Below are positions 1 through 9,539 of a DNA stretch of 64,000 nt, one piece after another. The notes below the pieces were generated by a model that saw only the letters and a program-made list of their open reading frames with translations, did no database searches and had not been told where the DNA came from. Position numbers and translations under genes: made by a program. Position 1 is the stretch's first letter, and every line of letters begins with the position of its first letter. Origin of the DNA: Adiantum capillus-veneris (lineage: Eukaryota; Streptophyta; Polypodiopsida; Polypodiales; Pteridaceae). Where the stretch lies: contig CM043971.1 in the NCBI GenBank assembly GCA_014529385.2, positions 61,478,209 to 61,542,208 of the forward strand, written 5' to 3'.

Positions 1-61
1 GATATCAGTGGAGAAGTTTCCTCCAGAATCCCCATCGTGTGCTTCAGAGATGACTTGCATA
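1..61 (-). pseudogene. Element B integrase N-terminal fragment (left of the element A insertion)
   Basis: Read on the minus strand, this stretch encodes MQVISEAHDGDSGGNFSTDI, which matches the start of a Ty3 integrase zinc-binding (HHCC) domain. The same segment in element C (about 29.6-29.7 kb) reads VISEAHNGESGGHFSNE. The second zinc ligand His is Asn here. The sequence stops exactly where the element A LTR begins, and its continuation is found right of the other A LTR at 9362. The fragment is therefore the downstream half of element B, split by A. The rest of B's integrase lies beyond the left edge of the window. Confidence 0.8.
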
Positions 62-269
62 TGACGGGAGCAAAGCGAACCCCGAACCCCGACAGCCTCT
101 AAAACACCGGAGACCGAATGGCGCGCCTCAAGCCTGTCATGGTAAAGCAAATAGGGGGCACCACCTAGCTTTAGCGGCTAGGACGCAAACAACACACCAC
201 CATAACAAAGTTTTCATCCAAGAGAGATGGATGCTTGGGAGTAATGATGAAGAGGAAAGGGAATGAGAT

Positions 270-314
<45 letters not shown>

Positions 315-1643
315 GAGTGAGGGAGGGGGTATAGCGGCTTAGTACTTAGGCACCACAAAAGGATGGCGAATCTGTACACCCTTCACACATACACAAGCTC
401 ACTCCAAACACAAGACTAGGTGGCGATTCCGCACACCTCACATGGGAAAAACATTGCAAGAAAACATACTCACAAAACCTCAAGCTTTATTTAGAGAATA
501 AGGCGATGAAATGGGGAGCATAGGGTAGGGGAATGAGAAGGGAGAGCGTGGTAGAGCACATGGCAGATAGGCGGGAGTTGATGGCGAAGACTCGCACGAG
601 GGTTATGGCCATCATCCTTCATTTAGTTTCCCTTCATCTTCCATAGCCCAAGGGTGTAGAGTTCATGCTCAAGACGAGCATGGTGATTGCGGTGATGGTG
701 ATGGTGTGGGTGTGTGTGTGCACTAGGCACACACAGTGCATAGTGTACTCTTTGGTGATGGTGTGTGTGTGTGTGTGTGTGTGATGGTGAACCCTCTTTA
801 TATAGGGGAGGAGGGGGGAGAAATTCTAGAATTTAGAAATGAAGAAATCATTATCTACATAGGCCATGTGACTGTGGGCCCCACTTGTCTGGCTGTGTGT
901 ATATGTGCCAGAACAGCAGTCTCATGAGAGAGAGACTAAGAGAGAGAGATAGGTTGATGAAAAAAAGTGAGAGGTGACATGGAGAATAAAGTAATTACAA
1001 GGGGGGAGAGAGGGGAGTGTGTTCAGAGGTGAATCTGTGTGCAGATGTGTGTGAACACAAGAAAAATCAGGTAACCACCGGGTGGGGATGGGTCTGTGGG
1101 CACCTTTTTCAGTGAAACTGAGTGTGTGTGTGTGTGAGTGTGGGGGAGGTTATTTAGCTACAAGACAAGAGACATGGCGCCCTTTAGAGAGAGAGGGGGG
1201 TATTTGGGTCATGGGATATGATAGGAGAGAGAAAGAGGGGGTGGGGTATACTATTTTGGAAGATAGGGTAAGTTGCATGTGAGTTAGGGTGCATTATTGG
1301 TGAGTTATAATGCATTATTGGTGAGAGGTGGGGTAGCTTGAGGGAAGAGAGAAAGGAGAAAGGACAAGGGGAAGAGAGAGGGGGTTGACCTTTTGAGTGG
1401 AGGAGAGGAAAAGGGACACCCGGCGGGGCAACAGTGAAGAAAAAGGAGGCAAGGTGGGGATGGGCTACCCCGCAGGCATGAGGTGGCCTATTTTACCTTT
1501 CTTATATATTTACATAATCATACTTTATTTTTTTCTTACTTTTTCCAATGCCTTTTATCACTCCCTCCCTAAGAGGGGGTTTTCATGGGGTGGGGACGAG
1601 AGAAGAGGGGTATGCGAGCTTGGCTTGTGAAAAGCCCCCATCA
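62..1643 (-). repeat. Element A 3' LTR
   Basis: This 1582-bp copy is nearly identical to 7800-9361. In sense orientation it begins TGATGGGGGCTTTTC and ends GCTCCCGTCA. It contains a GA microsatellite (about 272-310), a GT microsatellite (about 762-782) and a minus-strand TATA box. The 20-bp length difference from the other LTR comes almost entirely from those microsatellites. Confidence 0.93.
797..804 (-). promoter_or_regulatory. TATA box in element A 3' LTR
   Basis: The minus strand reads CTATATAAAGAGGG here. The same box occurs in the 5' LTR and, as CTATATAAGG, at an equivalent place in the element D LTR. Conservation between two diverged LTRs supports a core promoter. Confidence 0.6.
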
Positions 1644-1660
1644 TTAGCCCTCCCCTTTTG
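1644..1660 (-). other. Element A polypurine tract
   Basis: Immediately inside the 3' LTR the minus strand reads AAAAGGGGAGGGCTAA followed by the LTR start TGATGG. A purine run touching the 3' LTR is the plus-strand primer of LTR elements. Element D has the closely similar AGGGGGAGGGCTAA at the same place. Confidence 0.8.
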
Positions 1661-1671
1661 GCTAGAGGCAT

Positions 1672-3861
1672 TCATTTCTCTAGATCATCTGTTTGATCAT
1701 TATCGTCGGAGGTGGCGGCTGATGGTGTGTCCTCATTTGGAATGTCAATTGGTGGAGCTTGGTCAAATTGAAGAAAATAAGGTTTAAGTCGCCAACCATT
1801 TACCCTGGTTTTATGAATTTTTCCATCAGCCTCCATAAGCTGGTAGCTTCCATTGGCATAATTTTTCCTGATGATGAAAGGGCCTTCCCATCCGAGCAGG
1901 AGTTTCTTATCCTTGCGCATGTCGAAGCGATTGTCGTAGCGGAGCACCAACATTCCTTTCTTCAATTCTTTTTTTCGGAGATGCTCGTTAAAGCTAAGCC
2001 GTCTATGCTCTGCTTGTGCTGCATAATAATTTATTGCTTCTTCTCTGTCCAGCTGCAGTCTTTCCAAGTTGATGATGTGATCTCTCAAATGCATGTTGGG
2101 CTGTTGAAGCTGGCTTGCCATTACTCTGAGACTTTGTAGTTGCACTTCAATGGGCAAGATTGCTTCCTTACCAAATACTAGATGATACGGTGTGAATCCC
2201 AAGGATGTACGAAATGAAGTTCTGTAGGCCCATAAAGCTGGTAGTAGATACTTATCCCAGTCTCCAGGATGATTGTTTACCTGCTTGGTAATAATTTTAG
2301 AAACCATTCCATTTACCTTTTCAACTAGGCCATTACATTGAGGGTAATATGGTGAAGAGTGCCTCCTTGTAATGCCCAGTTTCTGCATTAATTCTCCTAT
2401 CAAGTCTGCTCTGAAACCTGGCCCTCTATCAGAGATGATCTCTAAAGGTGTGCCAAACCTACAGCATATGTGCTCGTAGATAAATTTAGCTACCTCTACC
2501 GCTGTGATTCTAGTGGTGGCTGTAGCCTCTGCCCATCTAGTCATGTAGTCGACCCCCATGATAATGTAGAATTTTCCTGAGTTGGCCCTAGGTAATGGCC
2601 CAATGGCATCGATACCCCATTTTTCAAATGGGCCATATGAGAGAATAGGTGTCTGTGGTTCAGGCATAAGTGACCTAGTGCCGGCCTTTTGACACAACTT
2701 ACACGTTTTGCACCAATGGTGTACATCACGGTTGAGGCTAGGCCATATGAAGCCTGCCTGCAAGATTTTCCTACTTGTTATGTCTAGGGCAAAGGGACCA
2801 CCACAAACCTCGTCGTGACAGCTAGCAATTACTCCCGTGATTTCCTGAGAGAGAGGGACCTTCCTGAGTATTTGGTCCTTACCCTTACAGTACAAACCGT
2901 CATTGATGAGTCGATACCTTGTGGCCTTCCGCGTCAGCCATTGCTTCTGTCCCTTTGTTAAATCTGATGGGCATTCCCCTGTTTCCAAAAAATGCATGAT
3001 GTCAGGCAAGGCATCACTTCCTTGAAATAGAGGGAGATTTAGTTTTATTGCTCCAACCACCACTTCCTGTAGTCTTTCACTTGCTAGGGCATCTGCTTCT
3101 TGGTTTTGAGCCCTTGGGATATGGTGTATTTGAACTTCTTCAAACTTAACCAACAAGGTTTTTACACCACTTAATTGAGTCCTTAAACTAGGATTCTTGC
3201 ATGTCCATGCTCCATTTACTTGCCTTACTAGAAGTAGAGCATCCCCAAATACATTAAGGCGTTGTACACCTTGCGAGACGCACCATTGTAGACCCTTGGT
3301 TAGTGCTGCATACTCAGCTTCATTGTTAGAATGTGAATCTAACAATTGGCCCAACGAAAATACCTTTGTCCCTTTGTCATCAAAGACCACTATGCCTGCA
3401 ACTGCTTTGTCGGACGCTCGCTTGTAGGCTCCATCAAAGTAGAGAGAGTATGCTCCTTCTACCATTGGTGGTACTGGAGGTAATCGGACTTCTCCTTCCT
3501 TAGATTTCTTCTCCTTCCCTTCAAAGATTTGGTAGGTCATGAGTCCCCCCAAACTTGCCCTTGTCGTGATTTCTACCTGTACCGTGTAGTCAAACTCTTG
3601 CAGACGAACTAGCCATTCAGTAATTCTAGCAGACACATCCATGTGTTGTACAACATAGGGAAATATTTCATCCGTGGTTAGAATCACAAATTGCTTAGGC
3701 AGAAAATATGACCTAAACTTTGTAGTTGCAAATCTAAGAGCTAGGACTAAGTGTTCCACATGGGTGAAACCTTTCTCTCCTGCTGTCATCATTCGACTAG
3801 AGAAGTAGATTGGCCTCATGAAAGATGTCCTCGTATCCTTTTGGAGTAGCACAGCCCCCAA
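1672..3861 (-). CDS. Element A pol, 3' half: degenerate RNase H, second RNase H, integrase
   Basis: This open frame of 729 residues begins inside the pol frame rather than at a true start. Residues 1-110 are the first, Ty3-type RNase H; its C-terminal ADALS block is missing, so it is probably only a connector. Residues 137-263 form a second RNase H with FDGA (D143), NNEAEY (E181), GDALL (D207) and EAD (D257). Integrase follows. Its zinc region at 348-390 keeps the first His and the CKTCKLC cysteines, but the second His is Pro (GGPF instead of GGHF). The catalytic triad D418, D478, E514 is present. A GPF/Y-type C-terminal module (WEGPF, near 650) follows, with no chromodomain. The frame is separated from the RT frame by the 14-bp duplication at 3860-3887. 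Integration competence is doubtful because of the zinc-ligand change. Confidence 0.9.
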   Translation of the reverse strand: MGAVLLQKDTRTSFMRPIYFSSRMMTAGEKGFTHVEHLVLALRFATTKFRSYFLPKQFVILTTDEIFPYVVQHMDVSARITEWLVRLQEFDYTVQVEITTRASLGGLMTYQIFEGKEKKSKEGEVRLPPVPPMVEGAYSLYFDGAYKRASDKAVAGIVVFDDKGTKVFSLGQLLDSHSNNEAEYAALTKGLQWCVSQGVQRLNVFGDALLLVRQVNGAWTCKNPSLRTQLSGVKTLLVKFEEVQIHHIPRAQNQEADALASERLQEVVVGAIKLNLPLFQGSDALPDIMHFLETGECPSDLTKGQKQWLTRKATRYRLINDGLYCKGKDQILRKVPLSQEITGVIASCHDEVCGGPFALDITSRKILQAGFIWPSLNRDVHHWCKTCKLCQKAGTRSLMPEPQTPILSYGPFEKWGIDAIGPLPRANSGKFYIIMGVDYMTRWAEATATTRITAVEVAKFIYEHICCRFGTPLEIISDRGPGFRADLIGELMQKLGITRRHSSPYYPQCNGLVEKVNGMVSKIITKQVNNHPGDWDKYLLPALWAYRTSFRTSLGFTPYHLVFGKEAILPIEVQLQSLRVMASQLQQPNMHLRDHIINLERLQLDREEAINYYAAQAEHRRLSFNEHLRKKELKKGMLVLRYDNRFDMRKDKKLLLGWEGPFIIRKNYANGSYQLMEADGKIHKTRVNGWRLKPYFLQFDQAPPIDIPNEDTPSAATSDDNDQTDDLEK

Positions 3862-6164
3862 TGAGTCATCACCAATGAGTCATCACCAACACTTGAGGTG
3901 ACATAGAATTTTTCATCCCACTTAGGTGGTGAGATAGTTGGCAGAGTGGCTAAGACCTCCTTTACCTTGTTGTAGTGATGTTCGCTTTCCTTGTCCCAAG
4001 TGAAAGTTGATCTTTGAGTGAGTTGTTGCAGTGGTAGAACAAGTCGTGATAGTAGATGTATGAATCTACTTAAGTATCTCACCTTCTGTAGAAAAGAGAC
4101 CAGTTGACGTGCGGTCGTTGGTGAAGGTAGGGCTATGAGTGCGGACACCTTACTTGGGTCGGCATTGATACCTTTTGCTGAAATTTCATGGCCTAGTAGA
4201 ATGACTTTACTCTCCCCAATGTGGAATTTATCCACATTTAATTGCCCACCTAGGCTCTGCAACCTGGCCAAACCTTCAGTTACCTTTTCTAAATGTGAAA
4301 TATGGGAGCTATATATACAAAAATCATCAATGAACACTCTTATGGATGTTCCAAAGAACGGCTGAAAAACATATGTGACATATCTTTGGAATGTGGCAGG
4401 TGCATTTGTGAGACCAAATGGCATAACCCTGTATGCAAAACAACCCCATGGCGTGATAAAAGTGGTTTTTAGCTGATCTTCCAAGGCTATGCGTATTTGA
4501 AAGTATCCTGAATAATCATCACAGACGGTATAGCATTCAAAACCCGCTACTTCATTCAGAATTTCATCCAAGAAAGGGAGAGGAAAGTGGTCTCTCTTTG
4601 TAGTTGCATTTAGTGGTTTGTAGTCAACACAGACCCTCCACTTACCATTCTTTTTAGGCGTCACCACTACGGGTGACACCCATTCTGAGTTTTCTACAGG
4701 ATAGATGAATCCCGCCTCCATCAATTTCCTTACCTCGGCCAAGAGTGCCTTTTCTTGTATGACCCCCAGTCGTCGTAGCTTTTGCACAACTGGTTTTACC
4801 CCTTCCTTCAGCTTAATATGATGTTCCACCACTGTAATGCTTGTGATTCTTTCATAGTTGTCAATGAACAGGTTAGGAAATCCCATCAACATTTGCAAAA
4901 AACTATCTTTCTCCTCAAGTGTTAATTCCGTAGACAACATACCCTTCAACCTACTTCCTCCTAGGCCAGGTGATTTGCTCTCCTCTTCATTGGGTTGCCC
5001 TTTTGGTGATGGATCACCAGTTGTGCTTACCCTTTGTGGATCCTTCATAATGATACCCATCACATCAATGGAACAGTCACTTTCGTCGGTGGATGTGGTC
5101 TCCTCCTCAGAACTGGAAGATTCTCTAGTGGTTTCATCTGCCGATGTTTCCAGATTCATTTGCTTCTGCTTGCCAATCCTCATGTCGTAGTAGATTGTCT
5201 CCCCTTTCTTACCGGTCATGCGTAGAAGGCCAATACCCCAGTCCTGTTTTGCCTTCATGGCCATCAACCATGGCCTTCCCAAAATTAGTGGATAGCCCTC
5301 CCCCTTAGTAGGCATCACAAAAACATCTACCTCTACCTCAGTGTTGAAAGCTTTGATTTTCACGGCACTTACCACACCCACACACTTTACTTTTGCGTTG
5401 TTTGCCATCTTTGCCTTGCATGGAGAAGGCCTGTCAACCTCGAGACCTAATTGAAGCATCATAGCTTCGCTCATTACACAGATTTGTGCACCTCCATCAA
5501 TGTAGGTGTTTCCAACCCTCTTTTCTTTTATGTTTACGTCGACAATTGGAAGGATGTCATCCATGTTGCATCCTGAAATTGCTCCGACTACCTTTGTTTT
5601 GGAGCGTCTTGTACTTACCATTTTAGACCATTGTCGCCTTACTTTAGGTACAAGATGTAGCAGTTGTGGCCATGTAATCTTCGGTCCTTGCTCTGCCACA
5701 TCCAATGTTAGATCATAGGGCTTAGAACTTTCCCCTAGCTGGAAGTTGGTGATGCCCAATTTCCGTCGTGGCCTGGATGGCCTCTTGCTAGTTTCTCCTC
5801 TCATGCTTCTCTCATCATCTGATTGTGTAGCCTTCTCCCTCCTAGCTCTTTTCACAGTCATGGCCTCAAGTGGTTCTAAAAAGGTTACCTTCTCCTTACC
5901 CTTGTCCCTCTCCTTTGCTCTGGGTGGATCCACTACTACAGCTTTTCCTTTCTCTTCTAGCCTTATGATGTTTACAGGGCAATCAAGTGGTGGGGCTGGT
6001 GGAAGAGGTGGAATGGATGCTTGTAGTGGTGTCTGGGGTGGACGTAGAATTTGTGTTGGTGGGGTTGGTGCTCGGGGTGGGGGTGTTCTTTCTCTAGGGG
6101 GTGACAATTGGTTCCTCCTACCTCCTCTATTATAGTTTTGTCGTGGTTTGGGGCAATAGTACAT
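3816..6164 (-). CDS. Element A pol, 5' half: zinc knuckle, protease, reverse transcriptase
   Basis: The same frame is open upstream of the listed start as far as the gag stop at 6261-6263, so the true product is a gag-pol continuation. It opens with a CCHC knuckle (CYNCGEDGHSMYYC). A proline-rich and basic linker follows (residues 15-190 from the first Met), then aspartic protease with IDGGA (D223). After an acidic Ser/Glu/Thr linker (about 340-365) comes reverse transcriptase, with PKKNGKWRVCVDY, MPFGLTNAPATFQR and the catalytic box FIDD (D613, D614). The last 25 or so residues are out-of-frame sequence after the 14-bp duplication; the true frame continues in the 1672-3861 ORF. The RT motifs look intact. 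Confidence 0.92.
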   Translation of the reverse strand: MYYCPKPRQNYNRGGRRNQLSPPRERTPPPRAPTPPTQILRPPQTPLQASIPPLPPAPPLDCPVNIIRLEEKGKAVVVDPPRAKERDKGKEKVTFLEPLEAMTVKRARREKATQSDDERSMRGETSKRPSRPRRKLGITNFQLGESSKPYDLTLDVAEQGPKITWPQLLHLVPKVRRQWSKMVSTRRSKTKVVGAISGCNMDDILPIVDVNIKEKRVGNTYIDGGAQICVMSEAMMLQLGLEVDRPSPCKAKMANNAKVKCVGVVSAVKIKAFNTEVEVDVFVMPTKGEGYPLILGRPWLMAMKAKQDWGIGLLRMTGKKGETIYYDMRIGKQKQMNLETSADETTRESSSSEEETTSTDESDCSIDVMGIIMKDPQRVSTTGDPSPKGQPNEEESKSPGLGGSRLKGMLSTELTLEEKDSFLQMLMGFPNLFIDNYERITSITVVEHHIKLKEGVKPVVQKLRRLGVIQEKALLAEVRKLMEAGFIYPVENSEWVSPVVVTPKKNGKWRVCVDYKPLNATTKRDHFPLPFLDEILNEVAGFECYTVCDDYSGYFQIRIALEDQLKTTFITPWGCFAYRVMPFGLTNAPATFQRYVTYVFQPFFGTSIRVFIDDFCIYSSHISHLEKVTEGLARLQSLGGQLNVDKFHIGESKVILLGHEISAKGINADPSKVSALIALPSPTTARQLVSFLQKVRYLSRFIHLLSRLVLPLQQLTQRSTFTWDKESEHHYNKVKEVLATLPTISPPKWDEKFYVTSSVGDDSLVMTHWGLCYSKRIRGHLS
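3860..3887. repeat. 14-bp tandem duplication that frameshifts pol
   Basis: AATGAGTCATCACC occurs twice back to back (3860-3873 and 3874-3887). Fourteen is not a multiple of three, so it moves translation from the RT frame into another frame exactly at the RT/RNase H border. With one copy only, the two pol ORFs would share a frame. Confidence 0.9.
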
Positions 6165-6260
6165 ACTGTGACCATCTTCTCCGCAGTTGTAGCAATGATA
6201 CTCCCTATTTTGTCGTCGTGCTCTTCCAGGGTCTTGATCTCTTTCTTGACTCCTCCCTTG

Positions 6261-6941
6261 CTATATTAAGTGGACAGACAAATTCTGCAGTTGGTCAGTA
6301 ATATGGGCCAACATATCTTGTTGGTCATCTCTTACCCCAAGAGCTGGTGGTGGTGGTGGAATGGTGGTTGTCGTAGTTGCTGGTCGACGTGATGTTGTTG
6401 TTTCTGTTGACTCGGTTTCTTTGGCTTTCATTCGCAGCTTCTTGTCCTTAAGGCGAGCAATCTCAACGGCTAACTCGTACGTAGCCGGGAATCTACCTTT
6501 CACCTTCTCCTTGAGAAGCGGCCATAAGCCATGCGTGAACCGATCTTTTTTTAGGAAATCGGGTGCAGCTTCCCCCCTTGCCAGTGACTCAACCCACCGT
6601 TCCCACAAATCCACAAATTTGGACTCATAGGTGGCATATTCTAAAAGACCCTCCTGCTTCAAGTCTCTCAACTTGTCCCACAACTTTTCTGAAGTGGTAC
6701 CTCCCCCAAAGCGCCCCTTAAAAGTGGTTTTTAAGGGTTCCCAGTCATCCTTGGTTGCTTGTGGAAGTGCATTGTACCATGATCTAGCTTCTAGCTTCAT
6801 GAGATGCTTAAAGATTCTAACCCGGGATTCATCCGTATCTTTGTTTCTCACTACACATGCTACTTCAAAGTCATCTAGGAAGTCTGTTACCAAATCCTCC
6901 CCCTTCTTTCCTTTAAATGTTGGAAATGCTACACTTGCCAT
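6261..6941 (-). CDS. Element A gag (capsid region)
   Basis: This is a Ty3-type capsid protein that would form the virus-like particle. The start is placed at MASVAFPTF (6941), because element D gag begins with the same residues and the ten codons upstream are not shared. Conserved blocks with D include EARSWYNAL, TSEKLW, YESKFVDLW, FLKKDRF and KVKGRFPATYELAVE. The frame ends in TAG at 6261-6263, 33 codons before the zinc-knuckle Met and in the same frame. Element D has Gln at this position (LIQQG versus LI-stop-QG). The TAG is therefore either a point mutation from CAG or a readthrough stop that regulates pol. Confidence 0.9.
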   Translation of the reverse strand: MASVAFPTFKGKKGEDLVTDFLDDFEVACVVRNKDTDESRVRIFKHLMKLEARSWYNALPQATKDDWEPLKTTFKGRFGGGTTSEKLWDKLRDLKQEGLLEYATYESKFVDLWERWVESLARGEAAPDFLKKDRFTHGLWPLLKEKVKGRFPATYELAVEIARLKDKKLRMKAKETESTETTTSRRPATTTTTIPPPPPALGVRDDQQDMLAHITDQLQNLSVHLI

Positions 6942-7024
6942 GATTACTGAGAGAGAGCTAGAAAGACACACTGCCTAACTTGCAAAAGTTTTTTTCTTCT
7001 TTACAAGGAGGCGTGTATACCCTC

Positions 7025-7243
7025 TTATACTAGGACATAGATTAAAACTTCAAACGGTACATTGCCTTGTACCAAAGGTAAGACAAATGGCTGATCTGAT
7101 TCCAGAACCTCAAAAAACCGCTCCCCACCCAACATGGTGTCAATGACGTGCTGGTAGTGAGCCTTCAAGTCCAGTATTACCTTGATTTGAGCGTACACGT
7201 GTTGGTATGTGTGATTGTCTTGAGGTAGGTTGCACTCATTCAT
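7025..7243 (-). CDS. Conserved small ORF upstream of gag in element A
   Basis: This 72-residue ORF lies between the 5' LTR and gag. It resembles the 75-residue ORF at 21385-21612 in element D, also just upstream of gag. Shared features are a TY near the start, IKVILD, then K..YQ, TM.G.ER, PF and a hydrophobic end (VLIYVLV versus VVIFILV). Conservation at the protein level between diverged relatives implies selection on the product. I do not recognise a known domain. It may be a separate leader protein or the last part of a longer ORF whose frame is broken upstream. Confidence 0.55.
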   Translation of the reverse strand: MNECNLPQDNHTYQHVYAQIKVILDLKAHYQHVIDTMLGGERFFEVLESDQPFVLPLVQGNVPFEVLIYVLV

Positions 7244-7260
7244 GTGAAGCTTAGAGGTGC

Positions 7261-7726
7261 TTAGTCACTGTCCAAGCTTGTGGGAGAGGGTGGATTTCTT
7301 TCCTGAAACAAAATCAGTAGATCCCTAGTTTCTCTAGTGAGAGTGTGAGCCAATGATTCCGTTATCTGTGTTGCAGCATCAGGCGCGACTTGAAAACTGA
7401 CTGTGATAATTACCTCGGTGACTTGAGTTACCCAATTCTCAAAGTAGAATAGTGTTGATTCTCTATTGTGCAGAGCTCCTTCCATTTTGTTGTTGTTGGT
7501 TGCTTGTAGCTTGCGGACATGGTTTCGACCTTCTTCTTCTTCTTCTTGGCACTTGGCCTATGTATATCCACTGGGTTTGGCGTGTTGGTTGACTCTCCCA
7601 CTGCAAATCGATTACCGTTACGCCTAGCACTCGAGCTTCGATGGAGATGCGCAGTTCGTCTGGTTGTGCTTGGAGCTCTTCTTCTTCTGTCGTCCAATTA
7701 GCAAATCCTGCTAGCCATTCATCCAT
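7261..7726 (-). other. Element A leader region with two overlapping ORFs of unknown function
   Basis: Between the primer-binding site and the conserved small ORF lie two overlapping minus-strand frames: 87 residues (7463-7726, containing a run of six Arg and a Gln-rich end) and 74 residues (7261-7485). They may be pieces of a single leader ORF split by a frameshift. I cannot align them convincingly with the element D leader, so coding status is uncertain. Confidence 0.3.
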
Positions 7727-7781
7727 TCACAATAGTTTAGGGGTTTCAATCTTGTAAACTGAAGGGTTTCATGAAAAGATC

Positions 7782-7797
7782 CTCAGTGGGGGCACCA
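7782..7797 (-). other. Element A putative primer-binding site
   Basis: Two bases inside the 5' LTR the minus strand reads TGGTGCCCCCACTGAG. The TGG start and position fit a tRNA-complementary primer-binding site. I do not recognise the tRNA and it is not the usual initiator Met site. A tRNA 3'-end search would settle the identity. Confidence 0.6.
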
Positions 7798-7799
7798 AA

Positions 7800-9361
7800 T
7801 GACGGGAGCAAAGCGAACCCCGAACCCTGACAGCCTCTAAAACACCGGGGACCGAATGGCGCGCCTCGAGCCTGTCATGGTAAAGCAAACAGGGGGCACC
7901 ACCTAGCTTCAGCGGCTAGGATGCAAACAACACACCACCATAACAAATTTTTCATCCAAGAGAGATGGATGCTTGGGAGTAATGATGAAGAGGAAAGGGA
8001 ATGAGATCAAGTGAGAGAGAGAGAGAGAGAGAAAGAGAGTGAGGGAGGGGGTACAGCGGCTTAGTACTTAGGCACCACAAAAGGATGGCGAATCCGCACA
8101 CCCTTCACACATACACAAGCTCACTCCAAACACAAGACTAGGTGGTGATTCCGCACACCTCACATGGGAAAAACATTGCAAGAAAACATACTCACAAAAC
8201 CTCAAGCTTTATTTAGAGAATAAGGCGATGAAATGGGGAGCATAGGGTAGGGGAATGAGAACGGAGAGCGTGGTAGAGCACATGGCGGATAGGTGGGAGT
8301 TGATGGCGAAGACTCACACGAGGGTTATGGCCATCATCCTTCATTTAGTTTCCCTTCATCTTCCATAGCCCAAGGGTGTAGAGTTCATGCTCAAGACGAG
8401 CATGGTGATTGCGGTGATGGTGATGGTGTGGGTGTGTGTGTGCACTAGGCACACACAGTGCATAGTGTACTCTTTGGTGATGGTGTGTGTGTGTGTGTGT
8501 GTGTGTGATGGTGAACCCTCTTTATATAGGGGAGGAGGGGGGAGAAATTCTAGAATTTAGAAATGAAGAAATCATTATCTACATAGGCCATGTGACTGTG
8601 GGCCCCACTTGTCTGGCTGTGTGTATATGTGCCAGAACAGCAGTCTCATGAGAGAGAGACTAAGAGAGAGAGATAGGTTGATGAAAAAAAGTGAGAGGTG
8701 ACATGGAGAATAAAGTAATTACAAGGGGGGAGAGAGGGGAGTGTGTTCAGAGGTGAATCTGTGTGCAGATGTGTGTGAACACAAGAAAAATCAGGTAACC
8801 ACCGGGTGGGGATGGGTCTGTGGGCACCTTTTTCAGTGAAACTGAGTGTGTGTGAGTGTGGGGGAGGTTATTTAGCTACAAGACAAGAGACATGGCGCCC
8901 TTTAGAGAGAGAGGGGGGTATTTGGGTCATGGGATATGATAGGAGAGAGAAAGAGGGGGTGGGGTATACTATTTTGGAAGATAGGGTAAGTTGCATGTGA
9001 GTTAGGGTGCATTATTGGTGAGTTATAATGCATTATTGGTGAGAGGTGGGGTAGCTTGAGGGGAGAGAGAAAGGAGAAAGGACAAGGGGAAGAGAGAGGG
9101 GGTTGACCTTTTGAGTGGAGGAGAGGAAAAGGGACACCCGGCGGGGCAACAGTGAAGAAAAAGGAGGCAAGGTGGAGATGGGCTACCCCGCAGGCATGAG
9201 GTGGCCTATTTTACCTTTCTTATATATTTACATAATCATACTTTATTTTTTTCTTACTTTTTCCAATGCCTTTTATCACTCCCTCCCTAAGAGGGGGTTT
9301 TCATGGGGTGGGGACGAGAGAAGAGGGGTATGGGAGCTTGGCTTGTGAAAAGCCCCCATCA
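7800..9361 (-). repeat. Element A 5' LTR
   Basis: This 1562-bp copy carries the transcription start for element A. It holds the TATA box at 8521-8528 and matches 62-1643 with about 18 scattered substitutions (by eye). It ends in CCCCATCA, after which element B resumes. Confidence 0.93.
8521..8528 (-). promoter_or_regulatory. TATA box of element A 5' LTR
   Basis: The minus strand reads CTATATAAAGAGGG. This is the promoter copy that would drive the element's RNA. The (GT)n tract lies immediately upstream of it in sense orientation of the plus strand. Confidence 0.6.
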
Positions 9362-9539
9362 CATCCTCCCTTCCATTGGCACACGCCTTCGAAGAACACC
9401 ATCTATGCCCAATCTATAGAGAAATCCTCCTATTATGGTGGTGAACTTTAGAATCTTAATGATTAGAGATTTCTTTTGATTTTGAGTCCAATTGTCTGAG
9501 AATCTTCCTCTTAAAAGGAACTGATATACATCATATCAT

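Larger units (their letters stand above)
62..9361 (-). mobile_element. Element A: nearly complete Ty3/gypsy LTR retrotransposon, Tat-like, nested in element B
   Basis: Two long direct repeats with TG..CA ends bound an internal region encoding, in minus-strand order, leader ORFs, gag, a CCHC zinc knuckle, protease, reverse transcriptase, a degenerate RNase H, a second RNase H and integrase. There is no chromodomain. The second RNase H carries all four acidic residues, and this dual arrangement is established for the Tat lineage of plant Ty3 elements. The LTRs differ by roughly 1% outside microsatellites (my count by eye), so insertion was recent. Flanks CATA (58-61) and CATC (9362-9365) look like a 4-bp target duplication with one mismatch. 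Both flanks belong to element B. Confidence 0.93.

Noticed and set aside
1759-2139. Plus-strand ORFs across elements A, B and C (for example 1759-2139, 5746-6135, 30121-30426)
   Set aside because: They are reverse-strand shadows of gag-pol.
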